NCBI GenBank assembly: GCA_026981975.1
Contig: JALSHV010000002.1
Coordinates: 45,355 to 109,354, forward strand
Reading direction: 5' to 3'
DNA from: Aquificaceae bacterium
Lineage (GTDB): Bacteria; Aquificota; Aquificia; Aquificales; Aquificaceae
Length of the DNA stretch: 64,000 bases
Shown here in pieces: positions 41,977 through 50,660 of this stretch. How positions within the stretch are numbered: the first letter of the stretch is position 1; each line of letters begins with the position of its first letter. A model generated the notes under the pieces. That model worked only from the letters and a program-made list of their open reading frames with translations. It was not told the DNA's origin and did not search any database. The position numbers and the translations under genes were made by a program.

Positions 41977-44280
41977 ATGGAAGTGATAAAGAGAAGTGGG
42001 AAAAGGGAGCGCTTAGACATAAACAAAATAAGGATTGCTCTTGAGTTTGCCTTTAAAGGTTTGAACGTAGATCCTCTTGAGCTGGAAACAGACGCACGGA
42101 TTCAGTTCAGAGACGGCATAACCACGGAGGAAATTCAAGAGGTTCTCATAAGAACAGCAGCGGAAAAAGTTTCCCCGCAAGCACCGGATTGGCAGTTTGC
42201 CGCTGCAAGACTTCTTCTTTACGACCTTTACAAAAAGGTGGCTCATGTCCGAGGTTATGAGGTTAAAGATGAGCTATCAAAGGAATACAGAACTTACGAT
42301 ACGGAGAACTTTTACTCTTTTGTAAAGCGCTATGTTGAAGAGGGTGTTTATGGAGAGTATTTACTGAAAAACTACTCAAAAGATGAAATTTCTCTCTTGG
42401 GAAAGTGCATAAAACCTGAAAGGGATCTTTACTTCAACTACACGGGTATAAAAATCCTTACCGATAGGTATCTGGCAAAAAACAGTGAAGGACAAATAGT
42501 AGAACTTCCTCAGGAGATGTATATGCTGATTGCAATGACTCTTGCCATTCCGGAAGAAAAACCTTATAGACTCAAATGGGTTAAGGAGTTTTATAACTTA
42601 CTGTCCGAACATTTCATAACAGTTGCTACTCCCACCCTTATGAATGCCAGAAGACCTTTCACTCAACTTTCTTCCTGCTTTGTTTTAACCGTGGAAGACG
42701 ATCTCTACGATATTTTTGACAATGTTCAAAAAGCGGCTCAGATATCAAAACACGCAGGTGGACTCGGTATATATCTGGGTAAACTAAGAGCTACAGGAGC
42801 TCCTATAAAGAAGTTTAAAGGAGCAAGTTCGGGGGTGATTCCTGTTGTAAGGATATTCAACGATGTTATGACTTACGTAGATCAGCTCGGAATGAGAAAG
42901 GGAAGCGCTTCTATAACACTGGACATCTGGCACAAGGATATACTGGATTTCCTTGAAATCAAGACCAATGCGGGAGATGAAAGAAAAAAAGCGCACGATA
43001 TACACCCTGCTGTATCTGTGCCAGATATTTTTATGAAAAGGTTGGAAAGGAACGAAAAGTGGACTCTGTTTGATCCTTACTACACAAAAAAGGTGAAGGG
43101 AGATAAAAACTTAGAAGACTTATGGGGCAAGGAGTTTGAAGAAGAATACCTGAGATTGGAAAAGGAACTTCCTGCGGAAGCTAAAAAGGAAGTGTCTGCC
43201 TTTGAGTTGTGGAAAAGACTCCTTACAGTTGCCTTTGAAACGGGAGAACCTTATGTGTTTTTCAGAGATACCGCTAACAGATTGAATCCCAATAAGCATG
43301 TGGGTATGGTTTACAGTTCCAACCTTTGTATGGAAATTGTTCAAAATATGTCCGTTACAAAGCACACCGGTGTTGAAATGAACGTTGCTACTGGAGAGGT
43401 TATTTCAAAAAAGAAAATGGGAGATGTCGTAGTCTGCAATTTAGGATCTGTAAATCTCGGAAAAGTCCACAGTAAGGAATTAATGGAAAAGGTAGTTCCT
43501 GTGTTAGTCAGACTTCTTGACAATGTAATAGAGATGAACTACTACGCTATTCCAGAAGCGGAATACACTAACAGAAGATACAGGGCAATAGGTATAGGGG
43601 TTTCCAATTACCATTACTGCTTGGTGAAAAACGGCATACGTTGGGAATCTGAAGATCATTTGCGCTTTGCGGATAAGCTGTTTGAAATGCTTGCCTTTTA
43701 CGCTCTTAAAGGTTCTGTGGATTTAGCAAAGGAAAGAGGAAAATACGAACTCTTTGAGGGATCGGATTGGAGTAAAGGAATACTTTTCGGTAGGAAGTTA
43801 GAGGAAATTGAGGAAAACTCGCGCGCAAACGATAACAACTTACCTTGGCGCTTGCTTTTGAGAGAGATAAGGGAATACGGCATGCGAAACGCCTATTTAC
43901 TTGCTCTTATGCCTACGGGTTCTACTTCGCTGATACTGGGCGCTACACCCTCCGTAGATCCCATCTTTGCCAAGTATTACAACGAAGAAAACATGAGCGG
44001 AATACTGCCTCAAGTTCCACCGGAGATAGATAGATTTTACTGGCATTACAAAAGCGCCTACAATATAGATCAGAGGTGGATAGTGAAAGCCGCAGCTGTT
44101 AGGCAGAAGTGGATAGATCAATCTCAGAGTCTCAATCTTTTTATAGATCCTCGGAATATAGACGGTCCTACCCTTTCTTCTATCTACCAGTTAGCGTGGA
44201 AGTTAGGGCTGAAAAGTGTGTATTACCTGCGCAGCAGGTCTATTCTTGAAATAGAAGAATGTGAAAGCTGTTCAGTTTAA
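41977..44280 (+). CDS. nrdA: Class I ribonucleoside-diphosphate reductase, alpha subunit
   Basis: About 767 residues. An ATP cone (about residues 1-90) is followed by the catalytic barrel: SSCFVL and CNLGS (redox cysteines), SNLCMEI (radical Cys and Glu), PTGSTS, and a C-terminal ECESCSV tail that shuttles electrons to thioredoxin. It reduces NDPs to dNDPs with the NrdB radical subunit, which is not in the window. I start at ATG 41977 because TGGAGG at 41963-41968 is 8 nt upstream; the two earlier ATGs overlap or crowd that site. Confidence 0.95.
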   Translation: MEVIKRSGKRERLDINKIRIALEFAFKGLNVDPLELETDARIQFRDGITTEEIQEVLIRTAAEKVSPQAPDWQFAAARLLLYDLYKKVAHVRGYEVKDELSKEYRTYDTENFYSFVKRYVEEGVYGEYLLKNYSKDEISLLGKCIKPERDLYFNYTGIKILTDRYLAKNSEGQIVELPQEMYMLIAMTLAIPEEKPYRLKWVKEFYNLLSEHFITVATPTLMNARRPFTQLSSCFVLTVEDDLYDIFDNVQKAAQISKHAGGLGIYLGKLRATGAPIKKFKGASSGVIPVVRIFNDVMTYVDQLGMRKGSASITLDIWHKDILDFLEIKTNAGDERKKAHDIHPAVSVPDIFMKRLERNEKWTLFDPYYTKKVKGDKNLEDLWGKEFEEEYLRLEKELPAEAKKEVSAFELWKRLLTVAFETGEPYVFFRDTANRLNPNKHVGMVYSSNLCMEIVQNMSVTKHTGVEMNVATGEVISKKKMGDVVVCNLGSVNLGKVHSKELMEKVVPVLVRLLDNVIEMNYYAIPEAEYTNRRYRAIGIGVSNYHYCLVKNGIRWESEDHLRFADKLFEMLAFYALKGSVDLAKERGKYELFEGSDWSKGILFGRKLEEIEENSRANDNNLPWRLLLREIREYGMRNAYLLALMPTGSTSLILGATPSVDPIFAKYYNEENMSGILPQVPPEIDRFYWHYKSAYNIDQRWIVKAAAVRQKWIDQSQSLNLFIDPRNIDGPTLSSIYQLAWKLGLKSVYYLRSRSILEIEECESCSV

Positions 44281-44294
44281 CGGAGGCAAGTGTG

Positions 44295-44600
44295 ATGAAC
44301 ATTTACTCAATGATGAAGCAACTTAAAAGCTTTCAGCAGGGATTTGAAGAAGTAAAGGAATCTCTCAGGGTGCGTAAGGAGATAATAGAAAAAGAAGGAG
44401 TTGAGATAGTTTTCAACGGACTTGGAGAAGTGGTAAACATAGAAGTCAAAGAAGAAAAGTTAAAAAAAGACTGGGATTCTCTTAAACCCATTCTCATTGA
44501 TCTTATAAATCAAGCTCAAGACATCTCAAGGGATATAGCGAAGGAAGAGTTCAACAGACGTTTCGGCTCACTGCTTGGGGGCTTAGGACTTGGCTTTTGA
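44295..44600 (+). CDS. YbaB/EbfC nucleoid-associated protein
   Basis: 101 residues. The YbaB fold is visible: a helix MMKQLKSFQQGFEEVKESL, then VVFNGLGEVVNIEV-like strands and a C-terminal helix ending near a Gly-rich tail. It binds DNA as a dimer. GGAGG at 44282-44286 supports ATG 44295 (8 nt) or GTG 44292 (5 nt). It precedes recR, the usual arrangement in bacteria where ybaB-recR follow dnaX. Confidence 0.9.
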   Translation: MNIYSMMKQLKSFQQGFEEVKESLRVRKEIIEKEGVEIVFNGLGEVVNIEVKEEKLKKDWDSLKPILIDLINQAQDISRDIAKEEFNRRFGSLLGGLGLGF

Positions 44601-44607
44601 GGAGATG

Positions 44608-45198
44608 ATGCCGAAAACTTTGAAGGAAGCTCTTGAAAAGGTTACCGAAATACCTACCTACGGAGAGAGAGGATCCCTTAGGCTTGTTTACAATTTACTC
44701 AAACTCACTCCTGAGCGTAGGATAGAAGTGGTAAAAGCTCTTTTTAAAGCGGTGGAGTCTTTAAGAAATTGCAGGGAGTGTTATCTGCTGACGGACAAAG
44801 AAATTTGTGCCGTATGTAGTGATCCTAACCGCAGAAAACGCTTTATATGCGTAGTGGAAGAATCTCAAGATGCCTACGCCATAGAAAAACTTGAAAGATA
44901 CAAAGGGGTTTACCACGTCCTTCAGGGTAGGATAGCACCTCTTGAAGGAATATCACCGCAGGATCTTACCTTAGAAAAACTCTTGGAAAGAGTTGAAAAA
45001 TACGAAGTTAAAGAGGTTATAATAGCCACGAACCCTAATGCGGAAGGGGAAGCAACTGCAAACTATATTGCAAGACTTTTAAGGGAGAGATTTCCCTTTG
45101 TAAAAATCAGCAGAATATCTTACGGTCTTCAATTCGGATCACTGTTGGAATTTGTAGATGATATTTCGCTTGAAAAGTCCTTTGAAAACAGAAAATAG
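44608..45198 (+). CDS. recR: Recombination mediator RecR
   Basis: About 197 residues. Helix-hairpin-helix region near IPTYGERGSLRL (the usual IPGIGxKxA is altered), zinc site CREC...CAVC (CX2C-CX2C), and a Toprim domain with ATNPNAEGEATA. With RecO/RecF it loads RecA on gapped DNA. ATG 44608 follows GAGGAG; ATG 44605 and an upstream TTG 44590 are alternatives. The 3' end overlaps chaN by 70 bp, the longest convergent overlap in the window. Confidence 0.93.
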   Translation: MPKTLKEALEKVTEIPTYGERGSLRLVYNLLKLTPERRIEVVKALFKAVESLRNCRECYLLTDKEICAVCSDPNRRKRFICVVEESQDAYAIEKLERYKGVYHVLQGRIAPLEGISPQDLTLEKLLERVEKYEVKEVIIATNPNAEGEATANYIARLLRERFPFVKISRISYGLQFGSLLEFVDDISLEKSFENRK

Positions 45199-45938
45199 AT
45201 TTCATCTTCGTTTACATAAAGCACAGCTTGGGGTATATCTCCCAGCAAATGGTTAACTCTTTCCGGAATACCGTAGCCTCTCCAAACGTGTCCTCTACCT
45301 ACTATAACCACTAATTTGGCATTGGGATTCCCCACTGCTAATTTCGCTATTCTGTAAGCCATGCCGTTATCCCACATTAATTGAACATCAAAGAATTTTT
45401 TCTCATCTACATCTCCGTGTTGTTCTAATACCCATCTGAGAAACTCTTCGTGTCTTTCTTCAAAGGGAACTATTTCAGGTGGTAGGTAGCGAGATATAAC
45501 ATTTTCAAGACCTTTATCTTTAACCTCTTGTTTGAGTTCTGTGGGAACGTTTAGAGCAAAAAGAGGAATACTCAGCTCTTTGGAAAGTCTCCACAAAGGA
45601 GCGTAGAGTTCTTTATCAAATCTCCATCTTTTCTTGTATTCCGTTCTTTCAAGAAATTCCTCTTCTCCTATTTCACAGTTTAAATACTCGTCAATGACAT
45701 CTTGGAAAGGTTGTTGAAAAGCTTCCATAAGTATAATAACCTTATAACCTTTTCTTACAAGTTCTCGGATAACTCTAACTTGAAAACGGTGAAACTCCTT
45801 ATGAGTATGAGCTTCTCCCAGATATATTACGCGAGCCTTTTCAATTTCTTTGAAGATTTCTTCATAAGCACTTCTTTTGAAAAAGACAAAGTTATTCCCA
45901 AAAATCAAAAGAGGAAAAAAAATCAATACAAAGAACAT
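45129..45938 (-). CDS. ChaN/Tiki-superfamily putative heme-binding protein
   Basis: 269 residues with an N-terminal hydrophobic signal (MFFVLIFFPLLIFG). Family motifs: VIYLGEAHTHKEFH, ILMEAFQ and VGRGHVWRGYGIPE. ChaN-like proteins are membrane-associated and bind heme in Campylobacter; some Tiki relatives are metalloproteases, and the GEAHTH histidines fit either. No lipobox is obvious. It is divergent from bioD over 28 bp. A role in heme supply for the many c-type cytochromes is possible but speculative. Confidence 0.85.
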   Translation of the reverse strand: MFFVLIFFPLLIFGNNFVFFKRSAYEEIFKEIEKARVIYLGEAHTHKEFHRFQVRVIRELVRKGYKVIILMEAFQQPFQDVIDEYLNCEIGEEEFLERTEYKKRWRFDKELYAPLWRLSKELSIPLFALNVPTELKQEVKDKGLENVISRYLPPEIVPFEERHEEFLRWVLEQHGDVDEKKFFDVQLMWDNGMAYRIAKLAVGNPNAKLVVIVGRGHVWRGYGIPERVNHLLGDIPQAVLYVNEDEIYFLFSKDFSSEISSTNSNSDPN

Positions 45939-45966
45939 AGTAGCCTTTAGTATATCCTAATATTCC

Positions 45967-46620
45967 ATGAGATCTATACTTATAACGGGAACAGATACGG
46001 GTGTGGGAAAAACCTTTATAACTTACAATATTGCTCTTACCCTTAAGGAAAAAAACATAAGAGTGGGATATTTCAAGCCCGTAGAGACCGGGGTTGAGAA
46101 TATACCCCAGGACGGGAATCTGTTGGCTAAGGTAACAGGACAGGAACTTGCGGAGGTAGTTCCCTTCAGATACAGGAAACCCCTTTCTCCTTACGCTGCT
46201 CAACTGGAAGGAGAGCAGGAAATAAACATCAAAACTCTACATCAAAAATACGATAGCCTTAAAGAAAAGTATGAAATCCTTCTTGTAGAAGGAGCCGGCG
46301 GGATAGCGGTTCCTCTCAAGAGAAACTACACTTACGCTGATCTTGCAAAAGATTGGCAACTTGAGGTTATTGTAGTTGCAAGAGCAGGGCTTGGAACTTT
46401 GAATCATACATTTCTGACGGTTTTTTATGCAAGAAATCTTGGACTGAACTTGAAGGGGATAGTTCTCAACGGTTTTGAAGGAAAAGATCCTTCAGAAAAG
46501 ATGAATCCACTCATAGTAGAAGAGATGACAGGCTTTAAACCTGTGTGTATATCAAAAACAAACAGTCTTGTGCTTTCAAAAACTCAAAGGGAATTACTTC
46601 TTGAGCTTATCGGGTTTTAA
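45967..46620 (+). CDS. bioD: Dethiobiotin synthetase
   Basis: 217 residues. P loop ITGTDTGVGKTF, the KPVETGV substrate stretch and VEGAGGIAVPL are diagnostic of BioD, which closes the ureido ring of dethiobiotin from DAPA, CO2 and ATP. Biotin is needed here for the biotin-dependent carboxylase. BioC and BioH are encoded 16 kb away in the same window. The 3' end overlaps the PBP gene by 27 bp. Confidence 0.96.
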   Translation: MRSILITGTDTGVGKTFITYNIALTLKEKNIRVGYFKPVETGVENIPQDGNLLAKVTGQELAEVVPFRYRKPLSPYAAQLEGEQEINIKTLHQKYDSLKEKYEILLVEGAGGIAVPLKRNYTYADLAKDWQLEVIVVARAGLGTLNHTFLTVFYARNLGLNLKGIVLNGFEGKDPSEKMNPLIVEEMTGFKPVCISKTNSLVLSKTQRELLLELIGF

Positions 46621-48324
46621 TCCGTAGTAAAAGGAAACTTGTTCCACCAGTTTTCTAAAATAGGGAGCGTTTACTTCACCACCGTATAGTCTTCTACCCT
46701 TAGGTTCATCTACTACTATAACAGCTACAAACTTCGGATCGGTAGCGGGAAAGAAGCCTGCAAAATAGGTTACCACTTTATCTCTTGAATACTTTCCACT
46801 TTCTATATCAAATTTCTGAGAAGTTCCTGTTTTTCCCGCTATTGTGAAATATCGGGAGCGGGCTTTTTTACCTGTTCCTCTTTCTACCACTTCTATAAGA
46901 GCTTTTCTTATCCACCTTATTGTGCTGGGAGAAAGAACTTGCCTTTTCCACAGATGAACGCGTTCTCTGTAAACAACCCTGCCGTCAGAGGAAACTATTT
47001 CCTTGAGTATTCTCGGTTTAACTATATTACCTGTTGCTAAAGCACCAAAGGCAACGGCTGCGTTAAGGGTATTCATTGCTATACCTTGACCTATGGAAAT
47101 ATAGAGTATATTGGCGGGATAGTTTAAGTTGGGAATGCGGGGGTTTGCTTCTCCGGGTAAAATCCCAAATTTCCTGTGCATGTGAAAACTTTCCAAAAGG
47201 GTTTCCACGTCTTTTTTACTCATAAGAGAAGCTACTTTCACTGTTCCTACATTGGAAGAATGAACTATAATTTCTTTTAGATTTATCCTTCCCAAAGATC
47301 TATAATCTCTTATATATCTGTCGTAAACTTTAATTCTTCCTTTACCTGTGTTTACGGTATAAGAAGGAGATACGTAGCCTTTCTCATAAGCCCAAGCTAT
47401 AAAAAAGGGTTTCATTATAGAGCCGGGTTCAAATAAATCCGTAATTGCGTAATTTCTCCTCTTTTCGGGCGGGTATTTTTGGAATCTGTTGGGATTGTAA
47501 TAGGGGTAGGTGGTTAATCCCAGTATATCTCCTGTTCTTACGTCCATTAAAACTATGGAAACTTTAGAAGGTTTCCACTTTTTTACTATTTCATCTCTTA
47601 TCCTCTCTAATATGTTCTGAATGCCAAGATCTACTGTAAGGATCACATCTCTTTCTTCTCCCAACATGCCTCGTAGAGGGTGAAGGTATATTCTTCCCAA
47701 CCCACCGTTGGTGTGTATAAGAGCGTGGGAGAACCCCCCTTTAAGGTATTCATTTAAAGCGTATTCAAGCCCTTCTAAACCTATACCGTCAATTCCCACA
47801 AAGCCAAGAAGGTTAGAAGCTGTAGTTCCGTTAGGATAGTGGCGAATATACTCTTCTTGAATTCCCACAAATCTGGAGTTTTCTGTTTTCAGTATCAATT
47901 CCTGTATTTTCTTTCTTAGATTTATATCAATACCTCTGATGATTCTTACGGGTTTATTCACTCCTTCTTTTATTCTGTTTTCTATTCTGCTGGCAGGGAT
48001 ACCCGTTATACGGGAAAGACCTTTTATAAACTCCTCTTTGTTTCTGAGGAAGGAAGTATCAGGGTGGACAAAAACGGAAATAGCGGGAACACTAATGGCT
48101 AATTCCCTACCCCGTGAATCTTTTATACTTCCTCTGTATAAGGGTATCCTTATTGAAGCTACTCTACCAAAACCCTTTTCTAATTTTTCAGCGACTTCGT
48201 TTTCTCGTGTAATTTCCAGATCTAAAATCCACAGACTTACAATTACCAAGAGTGTAGAAGATACGTAAAGAACAGCTCTTATCTTGGTTTCAAACTTTCT
48301 TCGGGCTTCTGGGTTTACAGTCAT
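46594..48324 (-). CDS. Class B penicillin-binding protein (FtsI/PBP2-like transpeptidase)
   Basis: 576 residues. One N-terminal membrane helix (about 18-38), a PBP dimerisation domain, and the transpeptidase domain with SxxK (GSIMKPF), SxN (SSNVGT) and KTG (GKTGTSQ). It crosslinks peptidoglycan, most likely at the septum; length and layout fit FtsI better than MrdA. It overlaps the radical SAM gene upstream by 4 bp and is not in a dcw cluster here. Confidence 0.92.
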   Translation of the reverse strand: MTVNPEARRKFETKIRAVLYVSSTLLVIVSLWILDLEITRENEVAEKLEKGFGRVASIRIPLYRGSIKDSRGRELAISVPAISVFVHPDTSFLRNKEEFIKGLSRITGIPASRIENRIKEGVNKPVRIIRGIDINLRKKIQELILKTENSRFVGIQEEYIRHYPNGTTASNLLGFVGIDGIGLEGLEYALNEYLKGGFSHALIHTNGGLGRIYLHPLRGMLGEERDVILTVDLGIQNILERIRDEIVKKWKPSKVSIVLMDVRTGDILGLTTYPYYNPNRFQKYPPEKRRNYAITDLFEPGSIMKPFFIAWAYEKGYVSPSYTVNTGKGRIKVYDRYIRDYRSLGRINLKEIIVHSSNVGTVKVASLMSKKDVETLLESFHMHRKFGILPGEANPRIPNLNYPANILYISIGQGIAMNTLNAAVAFGALATGNIVKPRILKEIVSSDGRVVYRERVHLWKRQVLSPSTIRWIRKALIEVVERGTGKKARSRYFTIAGKTGTSQKFDIESGKYSRDKVVTYFAGFFPATDPKFVAVIVVDEPKGRRLYGGEVNAPYFRKLVEQVSFYYGLKPDKLKK

Positions 48325-49436
48325 TGATAACGTAAGATACTCGGATTCAGTATGTCCGGATAAGCTTTATCCATTTCGTAATCAAAGAGCTGTTTTCTTA
48401 TTTTTTCAAGATCTTTCCGCTTTGGTTTAAAGGGGTAACTCCTTATATCGGACACGGGACTGTCACCGTAAGGTCTGTTACACGCTGCTTCTGTGGTTTT
48501 ACCTCTACAACCGGAAGTCATGAAGGGTTTTCCTGTGCTGAATATTTCTTCAAATACTTCACGGGACACTCCCCAGTCTATTATCTGATCTCTTTCGTTA
48601 AACTTCATATCTTCGTATCTTGATAAACCGTTGTCTATAAGATACCTTGCCATTTGCACTCTTCTGTATTGGGGAGCAGGACAGGGCTTTTCCTTTTCCA
48701 TAAGAGATCCTTCCTCGGGGTAGAAGGAAAACAGATGGGTTCTTGCTCCTATATCTCTTACTTTTTGAATAATCTCTACCATTTCCCTTTCTGTCTCTCC
48801 GAGTCCCACTATAAGGTGGCAACCTACGTATCCATCACCCATAACTTCCGCACACCACTGCAATACTTTCCAGTAAGTCTCCCAACGATGGGGACTCCTC
48901 ATACTCTTTCCTCTGAGCTTTTCAAAAAGTTGAGGGGTTGCAGCGTCTAATGCAACCGTTAAAGTATCTACCCCAAGGCGTTTGTAATCTTCTATGTCCT
49001 CATAACGTTGACCAGTGGCGTTCATAAGAATAGATATAAAGAGTTTATCCGATAGTTTTTCATTAACTTTTTTAACAACGTATTTCGTATCCTCAACTGC
49101 GCGGGGGTGAGTTATCTGAGAAATACAGAGTCTTTCCGCGTGTCCGACGGAAGCGGTTCTTTCTATGATTTCCTCTAAGGGAACGGTAGGCCATTCTACC
49201 CTTATGAAGTTCTTTTTGGAATACTCTATATCTCTCGCTTTTTGAAGACCGCAGTAAGCACAGTTAGCATGACAGCCAGAGGGATAAGTAAGTAGCGTGT
49301 TTATACAATTTAACTTGGCTCCGCCGTAAAACTGGCCTGGCACAAATCCCAGTGTTATAGCAGCTGCCCAACTTATTTGAAGATACTGGGGACTCTCTCT
49401 TTGCTCTGTCAAACTCTCAATAACAGCCTTGTTCAT
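48321..49436 (-). CDS. Radical SAM protein, LipS/biotin synthase-like
   Basis: 371 residues. The cluster motif is GCHANCAYCGLQ (CX3CX2C, about residues 55-62), in a biotin-synthase-like barrel. A C-terminal Cys-containing segment (TSGC, then TTEAACNRPYGDSP) resembles that of uncharacterised archaeal and thermophile radical SAM proteins, including, as I recall, the two-part LipS1/LipS2 lipoyl synthases. That assignment is tentative. MNATGQRYEDIEDYKRLG suggests SAM or substrate handling. The start ATG 49436 has GGGAGAAG upstream. Confidence 0.78.
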   Translation of the reverse strand: MNKAVIESLTEQRESPQYLQISWAAAITLGFVPGQFYGGAKLNCINTLLTYPSGCHANCAYCGLQKARDIEYSKKNFIRVEWPTVPLEEIIERTASVGHAERLCISQITHPRAVEDTKYVVKKVNEKLSDKLFISILMNATGQRYEDIEDYKRLGVDTLTVALDAATPQLFEKLRGKSMRSPHRWETYWKVLQWCAEVMGDGYVGCHLIVGLGETEREMVEIIQKVRDIGARTHLFSFYPEEGSLMEKEKPCPAPQYRRVQMARYLIDNGLSRYEDMKFNERDQIIDWGVSREVFEEIFSTGKPFMTSGCRGKTTEAACNRPYGDSPVSDIRSYPFKPKRKDLEKIRKQLFDYEMDKAYPDILNPSILRYQ

Positions 49437-49449
49437 GGTGCTTCTCCCT

Positions 49450-50013
49450 TTAAAATCTTAAAGATAAATTAAGGGTAATTGCTGAAACACTGTCTATTGA
49501 ATCTGTATTGAGCTTCTTGTATTTGTATTCAAGTCCCACTCCGAATATTCCAAAAACCGCCTGTGCTCCTGCAAAGAGTTGAAAACCTGTTCCAAATTCG
49601 TCTCCCAGAGTGCCGACAGTGTTGCCGGTGTAAGGATCTGTGGCATCTAATCCGAACCTGCTGTAGGAAACCCCTCCACCGCCGAATATGTCAAGTAAAG
49701 GCATAGGAGACACGGCAACTTTTCCATTTAGCTCTAAGGTGGTATAAGTAAGATCAACAGAGCAGACACCGTAACCTACGCAGTAAAAAGTTCCTATGTC
49801 CTTTTTCCCGTAGCCTATCTCAAAGGAGGGTCCCGCCTTCACCATAGGTGAAACTGTAGAAAGGGATTCCGCATATACGGATACAAACATATCAAGGGAG
49901 GTGCTTCCTCCCCCTTTCCAATTAATATCAGCTCCACCCAGCTTGATACCTAACTCTCCCGCCAATGCGGGCAAACTAAAAGCCAGAACCCCCATCAGAA
50001 TACGTTTTTTCAT
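49450..50013 (-). CDS. Small outer-membrane beta-barrel protein
   Basis: 187 residues: signal peptide (MKKRILMGVLAFSLPALA), eight or so amphipathic strands and a terminal aromatic NLSLRF. Two cysteines (YCVGYGVC) sit in one loop and may form a disulfide. It looks like an OmpA/opacity-type barrel. It is the last gene of the minus-strand envelope cluster 49450-53778. Precise role unknown. Confidence 0.78.
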   Translation of the reverse strand: MKKRILMGVLAFSLPALAGELGIKLGGADINWKGGGSTSLDMFVSVYAESLSTVSPMVKAGPSFEIGYGKKDIGTFYCVGYGVCSVDLTYTTLELNGKVAVSPMPLLDIFGGGGVSYSRFGLDATDPYTGNTVGTLGDEFGTGFQLFAGAQAVFGIFGVGLEYKYKKLNTDSIDSVSAITLNLSLRF

Positions 50014-50041
50014 TTTAAACCTCCTGTATAAAATAAATTCT

Positions 50042-50650
50042 TCAACGTATCACCACCCAAAGGTATAAATCTCCTGTCGCGGGATCTATCCATTCGTCTT
50101 CTATGACAGCGTTTTTTATAAGCATTGCTCTTACTTCTTGTTCGGAATAGGAGCTGAATTTCTTTTTATAATACTCAAGCTGGTGAGTGTCTATGTTTAT
50201 CTCTTCTTTTGTAACTTCCGCTTTTATAATAACCTCTATTTGTTTAGCGAGATCCGCCAGAGCTATTTGCTTGGCAAGTCTTTTCTGTTCCGCATAACCT
50301 TTTCCGCGAATTTTTTTAGCAACACCTACTCCTCCTAATACACCTCCGTAGTTGGGATTGCTGACCCACACAGGCATACCGTTAACTATGGGATACTTTG
50401 TCTTTGGGGATTCTCTCTTTGCAAGTTGGGGTTTGTATTTTTTGTAATGGGGCTTTTTTTCCTTACGAGGTTTTTCCTCTTCAAGTGTTAGTTCTGAAGC
50501 CGGTTTATGAACTTCTCTTTCCAGTTCCTCAAAGGCTCTCTCCGCTCTTTGAATCTGAACTTCTTTGGAAGGAGACACAGAAGAAACCTTTGTTGACTTC
50601 TGTCCGCAGGAAAAAAGTAAAGAAACAATAAGAATTACTACCAGTTTCAT
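50042..50650 (-). CDS. LPP20-family (FlgP-like) lipoprotein
   Basis: 202 residues with lipobox LLFSC (Cys15). A charged Lys/Glu/Pro linker (residues 25-85) leads to an LPP20 domain: MPVWVSNPNYGGVLGGVGVA, then AEQKRLAKQIALADLAKQI. LPP20 proteins include Helicobacter Lpp20 and Vibrio FlgP. It lies between the FlgT-N-like gene and a barrel, and probably sits in the outer membrane. Confidence 0.84.
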   Translation of the reverse strand: MKLVVILIVSLLFSCGQKSTKVSSVSPSKEVQIQRAERAFEELEREVHKPASELTLEEEKPRKEKKPHYKKYKPQLAKRESPKTKYPIVNGMPVWVSNPNYGGVLGGVGVAKKIRGKGYAEQKRLAKQIALADLAKQIEVIIKAEVTKEEINIDTHQLEYYKKKFSSYSEQEVRAMLIKNAVIEDEWIDPATGDLYLWVVIR

Positions 50651-50660
50651 CTCAAAAACC

